64,000 bases of DNA. Source: Aporrectodea caliginosa. Lineage: Eukaryota > Annelida > Clitellata > Crassiclitellata > Lumbricidae. The translations under genes were made by a program, and so were the position numbers. The DNA is taken from NCBI GenBank assembly GCA_020284085.1, contig JACEVL010000081.1, positions 1,093,501 through 1,157,500 on the forward strand, written 5' to 3'. The notes under the pieces were generated by a model. It did not search any database and was not told the origin of the DNA. It saw nothing but the letters and a program-made list of their open reading frames with translations. The first letter of the stretch is position 1. Each line of letters begins with the position of its first letter. This document shows positions 59,201-64,000 of the stretch, piece by piece.

Positions 59201-61233
59201 TCCTCTTCACTTGAACTTTCAGTTTCACTTTCCTCTTCGACATCTACCACTTTCTTTCGCTGACTCTGCAATCTCGTCGTTACATTCGCTTGCACATCTC
59301 CTTGTATCATTTTCACTTGTGGCACGGCTTTAAGTTCTGCAATGATTTCTGGATGCAACAAGAATCTTTCTGTGCTTCCCATTTTTGCAATACTAGCACA
59401 CATCAATGTCACATAAGGTGTAAGTGAACATTTGACTTTATGCGGAATTACCTCTTCTTCCACATCGTTACAACACAGCCTTACATCAACTTTCACCAAC
59501 TTTGCAGGAATGGCATCTCCTGCCACGCATTGTAAGTTCACTTTTCCAATCTGCTCCACCTTCATGCCTTCCAGTAATTCTTCACTAATCACCGGAACCT
59601 CTGCTCCAGAATCAATCAGTGCTTTTACTTTCACTGGTTCTTTTCCTGCTGTTCCACGAATCTCTACCTCGACGTACTGCAATACCACTTTCTTCAATGC
59701 TGTACTTTCATCTCTTCCAACCATTTCTTTCTGCATTCCATTGTGCAATAGAATTTCTTTCTGAATATCAGGTGAAAGGTGACATTTCATCACTGACTTT
59801 ACTTCAGTTTCATTGTTCTGATGTTCTGTGGCTTGACTTTCAGAATTACCAACCACTTGAATTCGATTCACCCTCGAATTTTCTTGTTTTCCATAATTTG
59901 AGGCTGTAACAGGAACTGGACAGAATTTCATCAAATGCCTGTCTGATCCACAGTTGTGACAACGTTTCACCACTGCACCTCGTTGTTCGATGCTTTCTTT
60001 TCTTTTATATGGAGTAAACGATGCATTGCCTTCTCTCGCGACAAACCTTGGTGGTGATTTGTTATATACCTGACGTTGTCTGGTCATCATCGACTCTCTA
60101 TTCTCGTGAACAACCGGAGAATTTGGTTTCACTTCTGCACCTCTGAACTGATTTCCTGTTTCTTGATTGCTCTTCCAATGAAAACCAAAATTTGGAGTGA
60201 ACTGTTGATTTCTTTTGCCATTGGGAACAAAACCAAAACTTGTCTTATTCGGAATTGCCAAACCAATTCTATTATTCACATGAATGTCCGCTAGGTCTGC
60301 CACAACACTAGCTTCGTAACAATCAGTTCCTTCCTTCGACAACACAAACTGTAGTGGACCTGGTGGTAGTGATTCTTTCAACTTATCCGCCACTAACAAA
60401 TCAAACAGCTTCTCAAAATTCTTATCCACTTTGCGACTTTTCACATAATAGTTCAACAAGTTCTTCAGCCTTGCTGTAAACATTGTATACGTTTCTTCAG
60501 CTGTCTTCTTCGCATCAATAAACTTCGATCTGTACTCTCTCGGTGTCAACTTGAATTCTTTTAACAAGTGCTGTTTCACGATCTCATAATCATCTAAATC
60601 AGCGAATGACAATCTGTTTAGCACAGTTCTAGCTTTCGGAGTCATCAATGGCAATAGTAACTTCACCCAGAATTGTTCTTGCACGTTGAAACTACGAAAC
60701 GCATTCTCAACCGTTTCGAAATATAATGGCACCTCCATCATATCGTTTGGCATTTTGGGTAACACATGTTTCATGGCATCACCAATTTTCTTTATTTTAG
60801 ACACCATCGTTTCACTTTCTTCTTGTTTCCTTTTCTCTTCTTCTCGTTCTTCTTGCCTTCTTTGTTCTTGTGCTTCTCTATTTTGCTTCTCCTCTTTGAG
60901 TTGTGCTTCTTTTAATGCTATTTTTTGTTGTTCCAACTTTAAACGTTCTTGTCTTTCCTCTTCCGCCTTCTCCATGCTTTCTTTCTGTAATTTCAGTTCT
61001 TCTTGTCTAACCTCTTCTGCTCGCTCCAACTCTGAAATTCGCACTTTTTCCTTTTCTTCTTCACGTAGTCTCTTCTCTTCAATCTGTTGCTGACGTATCT
61101 CTTCGTCACTTTTCCGCGCCCTTTCAAATTCAATCATCTGCTCTAATCTTCTCCTTTCAGCATCTTCTCGATCTCTTTTCAATTGCTCTAATTGAATCTC
61201 AAATTGCTGCTTTTGCAACTCAAGTTCTGCCAC
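56278..61233 (-). CDS. gag-pol polyprotein, Gmr1-type domain order
   Basis: Open for 1651 codons; residue 1 here is not an ATG (GTG at 61233) and the frame is open further upstream. Domains in order: charged coiled coil (1-150), capsid-like region (150-330), zinc knuckle CHNCGSDRHLMKFC (about 425-438), aspartic protease with IDSGAEVPVIS (about 540-550), acidic linker (660-750), integrase with an HHCC finger (H805, H812, C842, C845) and D,D35E triad (D875, D935, E971), a GPY/F-like tail (about 1110-1145), reverse transcriptase (D1324, then YVDD 1385-1388), and RNase H (D1536, E1577, D1603) to the stop. All catalytic residues are present, so the copy may be competent or only recently inactive. 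Integrase upstream of reverse transcriptase is the distinctive feature. No envelope gene. Confidence 0.93.
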   Translation of the reverse strand: MAELELQKQQFEIQLEQLKRDREDAERRRLEQMIEFERARKSDEEIRQQQIEEKRLREEEKEKVRISELERAEEVRQEELKLQKESMEKAEEERQERLKLEQQKIALKEAQLKEEKQNREAQEQRRQEEREEEKRKQEESETMVSKIKKIGDAMKHVLPKMPNDMMEVPLYFETVENAFRSFNVQEQFWVKLLLPLMTPKARTVLNRLSFADLDDYEIVKQHLLKEFKLTPREYRSKFIDAKKTAEETYTMFTARLKNLLNYYVKSRKVDKNFEKLFDLLVADKLKESLPPGPLQFVLSKEGTDCYEASVVADLADIHVNNRIGLAIPNKTSFGFVPNGKRNQQFTPNFGFHWKSNQETGNQFRGAEVKPNSPVVHENRESMMTRQRQVYNKSPPRFVAREGNASFTPYKRKESIEQRGAVVKRCHNCGSDRHLMKFCPVPVTASNYGKQENSRVNRIQVVGNSESQATEHQNNETEVKSVMKCHLSPDIQKEILLHNGMQKEMVGRDESTALKKVVLQYVEVEIRGTAGKEPVKVKALIDSGAEVPVISEELLEGMKVEQIGKVNLQCVAGDAIPAKLVKVDVRLCCNDVEEEVIPHKVKCSLTPYVTLMCASIAKMGSTERFLLHPEIIAELKAVPQVKMIQGDVQANVTTRLQSQRKKVVDVEEESETESSSEEENESDDQQSLMQDGITAEMSEQEMAACKNGNVNETKEDNECDVEIGDLFEEDEKDEEQQMQIADAKKFEEQQRQDESLKAWWNLAPDKESEFCVVNGLLYKRYRILEQTIYQLVLPKERRMKVMELAHESVFGGHLGEEKTRERIKLSFTWPKMRRDIVKFCKSCEKCQLKARSLVMDRVPITPIPREDVAFRRITMDCVGPIEPASAAGHKYCLCIVDSCTRWPTVFLLKSLTAKAVCDALMELFMNVGVPSVITSDQGTNFTASLTREFLNLMGCSPRFDTPGHPEAAGLVERWNQTFKKMIHHVIVDNPRQWHKVIPFTVWALREVPNATTGIAPYMLVYGKIPRGPLAILKESWTREINLPPHIGIQPEKYLKDMKANMEKALLFAESYSREKQLQYTNQYNKRAKHKEFEPGEKVIVLYPTSTNKLISRWHGPCTVIQRRSKYSYLIDMGDDCRKIIHANKIRKYITRAMSCGLIVEEDEDFGSVVELLTKNDLQDEKNSLNLDPDQINHLTLTQQKQLLEVLNKYSDRFSEKPGLCTLVEHEIELKPEFREKEFMAYRIPLIYRAEVERQIKEMLQANIIKPSSSRMASPLVIVKKKDGSLRLACDYRYINSFTVDCKYPMPIVKDVLHKVGKSNVISIFDCRSAYWTCPVKQTDQWKTAFVTHNGLYEFTRVPFGMINSGRTFVKAINMVLQPINEFAEPYVDDIAVHSDDWKIHLQHLDAYLMQMRLHNITLNLKKCIFGKSEVKFIGHVVGSGTIQMNPDRIESLINLKTPETKKQVKQLLGFFGYYRQFIKDFAQIAKPLSDLTSKHVSDKIDWTDRHQQAFNLLKDAVRSKVVLYVFDVGKPFNLYCDSSDFAVGAVLTQMDDKGIERPVSFISQKLTDTQKRWATVEKEAYAIVWALNKLKEIIIGSKVHIFTDHNPLTYLTESMSKSAKLVRWALALQTFDVEVNYKKGRLNVVADCLSRL

Positions 61234-61348
61234 ACGAACTTGCTCTGCTTTCTCTTCTTTCTCTCTCTGAAGACGTAATTCTTCCTGTCTTGCATTCTCT
61301 GCTTTCTCTTCTTTCTCTCTCTGAAGACGTAATTCTTCCTGTCGCGTT

Positions 61349-61756
61349 TTATTTCTTTCTAATTTCTTGTCTCCGTTTCTCCTCTCTTTCTTTCTCGTCT
61401 TGTCTTCGTTTCTCCTCTTTCTCTTTCTCTTCTTGTCTCCGTTTCTCCTCTTTCTCTTTCTCTTCTTGTCTCCGTTTCTCCTCTCTTTCTTCTTTCATCA
61501 TCATCCACTGCATCATCATCTCCATAGACATAAGTCCAGGCGGTTTTTCAATAACCTTTTCCACAACACCGCCGACAGCACCTTCTTCTTCTGCTTCTTC
61601 CTTAAGCCAGACTTCAGCTAGCGCTTCTAACATGTCCTCACGTGACATATCTTCCAGTTGCTTTTCTTCAAAACCAGCCTTTAACAAGCGCTGTTTTAAT
61701 CTTTCAGAAGACATCTTCTTCAGTTCTGCTTGTTTCTTGACACTTAATTTCTCCAT
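61349..61756 (-). CDS. N-terminal gag segment in a shifted frame
   Basis: Begins at an ATG (61756) shortly after the leader, with a SAP-like helical start (LSVKKQAELKKMSSERLKQR) and a REEKRRQEEKEK repeat coiled coil, then stops at 61349. The long polyprotein frame is open on the other side of this stop, so one base separates the two frames near 61350-61375. The break lies in repetitive purine-rich sequence: it may be a mutation, an assembly slip or a recoding site. Confidence 0.7.
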   Translation of the reverse strand: MEKLSVKKQAELKKMSSERLKQRLLKAGFEEKQLEDMSREDMLEALAEVWLKEEAEEEGAVGGVVEKVIEKPPGLMSMEMMMQWMMMKEEREEKRRQEEKEKEEKRRQEEKEKEEKRRQDEKEREEKRRQEIRKK

Positions 61757-61924
61757 CTTACTTCTTTACTTCAGTGCTGTCCTTTCTGGAAAACACGAGT
61801 TTTCTTTTGTGTTTGAAGTATTGGGGATTGTTCTTTGTTTGATAACAACCAACTTTTATACCTTTGTCGTTGAGGCTTTCGTTGTCGTCAATTTACCAAT
61901 GATTTGAATGCGTATTCACCAGTC

Positions 61925-62019
61925 GACGTTGTTTCGAATCCCAGACGTTGTTTCGAATCCCAGACGTTGTTTCGAATCCCAGACGTTGTTTCGAATCCCA
62001 GACGTTGTTTCGAATCCCA
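61925..62019 (-). repeat. five 19 bp tandem repeats abutting the primer-binding site
   Basis: Plus-strand unit GACGTTGTTTCGAATCCCA repeated exactly five times. The last copy runs into the primer-binding site, so each unit carries the TTCGAATCCCA part of a tRNA T-arm. Confidence 0.95.
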
Positions 62020-62031
62020 CCGCTGCCACCA
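62010..62031 (-). other. tRNA-Leu primer-binding site
   Basis: Plus strand TCGAATCCCACCGCTGCC then ACCA equals the 3' end of a metazoan tRNA-Leu (AAG/UAG type) including CCA, so the minus strand is complementary to that tRNA. It lies four bases inside the 5' LTR. Confidence 0.8.
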
Positions 62032-62035
62032 AATA

Positions 62036-62454
62036 TGTCACCAACTCTTTTCTTTCTTAGTTGTGACCTACCTCAAGAACTTTCCTTATCTCTACATATA
62101 AATTGCTCAACGTCTTCTAACTGTTTAAGAATTAAATTGACACAGTTCTTTGAATGTTTCTTTCTTTCTTCAAACACAGTTTAATAACAACAACTCAACT
62201 CTTGCCTTAAAACAACTGTACTACACTGTATTGTTCAAATTTACTGTCATCAGCAGTTTCTAAGTTTGGCGCGCTAACTGCACGTGTAGAGAATCTATCG
62301 TCAGCCAAAGTTTAGGCTACTTTAGGCCAAGCGCCCACGAGCCGACAGCGCAACTAAGGCCTAAGACTAAAACGCTTAACAATCGATACACATTATATAT
62401 ATATCAACCTAAAGAACACCTGTGCTCATTATATATGCAAAACATTTGTTCACA
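62036..62454 (-). repeat. 5' LTR (419 bp, complete)
   Basis: Full-length LTR, TG...CA ends, next to the primer-binding site. Confidence 0.92.
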
Positions 62455-63699
62455 GCTTCAATAAAGATTTCAACCAGCATCAGAAGAAAAGAAACACCAG
62501 TTGAACATGAAATGGCATTCTTCTCACCGCATCAATGTCCGGGTTGAGCCTCACGAGCACTCGCACTTTCTTCTTCAGCTTATCCGAGATTTTGATAATG
62601 TTCTTGAGGTCAAAGGTTGAGTCGACATTGATGAGGCAGTCGTGTTTCACGGCCGTTTCAATCTCCCAGTTCTGCTTTCCATTGCCATTAAGAATGATAT
62701 TGTGTGGTTGAATGCCCTGCTGTATTGCGAGCATTACCTCAAAGCCGCTGACTGCCACAGCCCAACACCCAGCCTGACCCGCTAAATGAACGATCTCTGG
62801 GTTATAGTTTGCCTGTTCATCAAAAACAACATCACAGGTTTACAAGCTTTCACAAGATGAAAAAACAAAGAAGTAAATGCAGTTACCTTTAATACTCAAA
62901 TGTTTTTCCAGATTCTCCCAAATCTGTCATACCATCTGTTGTGCTCCTTGGCAAAATCAAGAACTATACCCCCGACTTCTCACTTGTTTTCCCTTAAATT
63001 TGGTTCCTTTGGTCACTTTTACTTGTAGTTTTTTAAACAAGCAAAATCGATCAACAACTTCATTATCACTTGTCATGGTGGTTCTAAATTCAAAAATCAT
63101 AATGGTTCTAAATTTTCACAGCATTCCATGAATGAAATGGACACAAAGATCCTGTCAAAATGTTTTACAGCAGCACCACTAACATAGGCCTACTCTTAAA
63201 CGCATCATTTAAATGTTGCATACATCCTTCTTTCAATATGCTATAAAATATATTAAGAACAGGACCCTAGATACAAATTCTGCAGTTAGGAACAGCTTGA
63301 CAGAAACTTACCTTCATGGAATACCCAAGGTTACATTGAATGCCAGAGTTTTTCAATGCACCTAGATAGGCTTCAATGTTCTCCCAAGATTTGATTTCGA
63401 CTGTAGACAAAGCATGGACTTGAATGGGTAGGAAAACGACTAGACAAGGAATCCTGAAACAGAAACATAGCAATATTAAATTTCACTGAGCCAACTTTTA
63501 CAGTGCCAAATTCCCTAGGCATGATTAGTGTCATTATTGTCTGTTATTATGCAAGAATGGAACAAAGCACATAAGCATGAAGGACTAATGAATTAGTGCT
63601 CCATGCATAGGTGGCCCATCCTTGCACTACAGGTTTAGCCACCAGCAGGTCAGCATATTCTATTGTCTCTGCACTGTATTGTATTTATGTATTTGCATT

Positions 63700-64000
63700 C
63701 AGGGATGGGCAAATTACTTGTAAAATGTAATTGAATTACAAATTACAAATTACTTGGGAAAATGTAATTGAATTACAAATTACAAATTACTTTAGAAATT
63801 TACTGGAAATTACAAATTACAAATTACGTAATTTCAATTACATCAAATTACAAATTACATAGGCCTACATAATTGTGATCAAGAAATTCAGTCGGGAAAC
63901 ACATGCTTTATTTCCACTGTTCATATATGTATTACACTGCTTGAAACTGTTTATTTAATTTTCTCTAAGAAGTAGCAACTGTTTGAACAAGTTATCGATA
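63700..64000. mobile_element. hAT-like repeat end, cut by window edge
   Basis: Starts CAGGGATGGGCAAATTACTT and continues with many AATTACAAATTAC repeats to about 63860. The start matches hAT-type ends, like the element at 32409. No right end in the window. Confidence 0.4.

Larger units (their letters stand above)
55870..62454 (-). mobile_element. Gmr1-type Ty3/gypsy LTR retrotransposon
   Basis: 6585 bp with LTRs (TG...CA), a 5-base target duplication GCTTC (55865-55869 and 62455-62459), primer-binding site, polypurine tract and a long polyprotein. The order is protease, integrase, reverse transcriptase, RNase H, unlike ordinary Ty3/gypsy elements but like the Gmr1 group described in deuterostomes. 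The LTRs are almost identical outside one deletion, so the insertion is young. The empty target survives in the functional LysA intron at 51749-51753. Confidence 0.92.
55138..63453 (-). pseudogene. partial LysA duplicate, exons 2-4
   Basis: Three exons matching the functional gene upstream of it on the minus strand: exon 2 at 63453-63312 (142 nt, one extra G in the run after ATCTT, so the frame shifts and meets TGA), exon 3 at 62812-62528 (285 nt, intact) and exon 4 at 55304-55138 (167 nt, intact). No counterparts of exons 5-11 follow before the functional gene starts. Exon 1 would lie beyond the window end. The third intron is split by the LTR retrotransposon. With a frameshift and no catalytic C-terminal half, it cannot encode the enzyme. 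Confidence 0.85.
54355..63699. repeat. tandem segmental duplicate of LysA exons 2-4 region
   Basis: Collinear with 50205 to about 53050 once the LTR element is removed: left homology starts near 54355 and right homology runs to 63699, where a hAT-like repeat begins. Introns as well as exons match, so this is a DNA-level duplication, not a retrocopy. Exon 5 and later exons are absent from the duplicate. Confidence 0.85.

Noticed and set aside
58854..61907. long Ser/Phe-rich plus-strand frames
   Set aside because: Antisense shadows of the gag-pol frame and its purine-rich coiled-coil region.
61925..62019. CRISPR-like array of 19 bp units
   Set aside because: Units are directly adjacent with no spacers, in a eukaryotic retrotransposon leader.

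Overview
This is a 64 kb piece of animal nuclear genome, AT-rich, with intron-containing genes and a dense load of transposons. Multi-exon genes with GT-AG introns, an ESCRT-III gene, an ankyrin/SOCS-box gene and a TPD52-family gene make it metazoan. A Ty3/gypsy-type retrotransposon whose integrase precedes its reverse transcriptase (the Gmr1 type, described from deuterostomes) and the transposon profile suggest a marine invertebrate deuterostome such as an echinoderm, hemichordate or cephalochordate. The species cannot be fixed from the sequence alone. LAYOUT. 0-12 kb is almost pure transposon: a complete 3.2 kb LINE with an open reading frame and target-site duplication (98-3293), a LINE fragment split by a palindromic MITE that carries a Helitron-like insert (3775-5639), a decayed composite element with an OTU-domain relic (5846-7250), and several hAT and Mutator-like MITEs whose target-site duplications can be read directly. 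12.5-17.2 kb holds a four-exon ankyrin repeat/SOCS-box (ASB-like) gene on the plus strand. 18.0-19.9 kb holds a Mutator-like MITE and an 873 bp inverted MITE pair. 21.9-23.6 kb holds a four-finger C2H2 zinc-finger gene. 23.6-28.7 kb is largely featureless. 28.7-32.8 kb holds exons of a TPD52-like gene on the minus strand. 34.9-37.2 kb is a diverged tandem duplication. 37.4-37.6 kb is an unidentified minus-strand first exon, and a complete five-exon CHMP4 (Snf7) gene runs divergently from it at 39.2-42.5 kb. 44.7-53.4 kb, minus strand, holds the most notable gene: an apparently complete eleven-exon diaminopimelate decarboxylase (LysA) of 524 codons, an enzyme of bacterial and plant lysine synthesis. 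54.4-64 kb is a partial upstream duplicate of that gene (exons 2-4 only, one with a frameshift). It is interrupted by a young Gmr1-type LTR retrotransposon (55870-62454), whose exact empty site survives in the functional copy at 51749. HOW IT FITS TOGETHER. The genes are unrelated housekeeping or signalling genes separated by transposons, with no operon-like organisation. The strongest story is the acquisition or retention of LysA, its partial tandem duplication, decay of the duplicate, and a later LTR-element insertion into it, all readable in order. Exon limits were read by eye from splice motifs and reading-frame phase; none is confirmed by transcript data.
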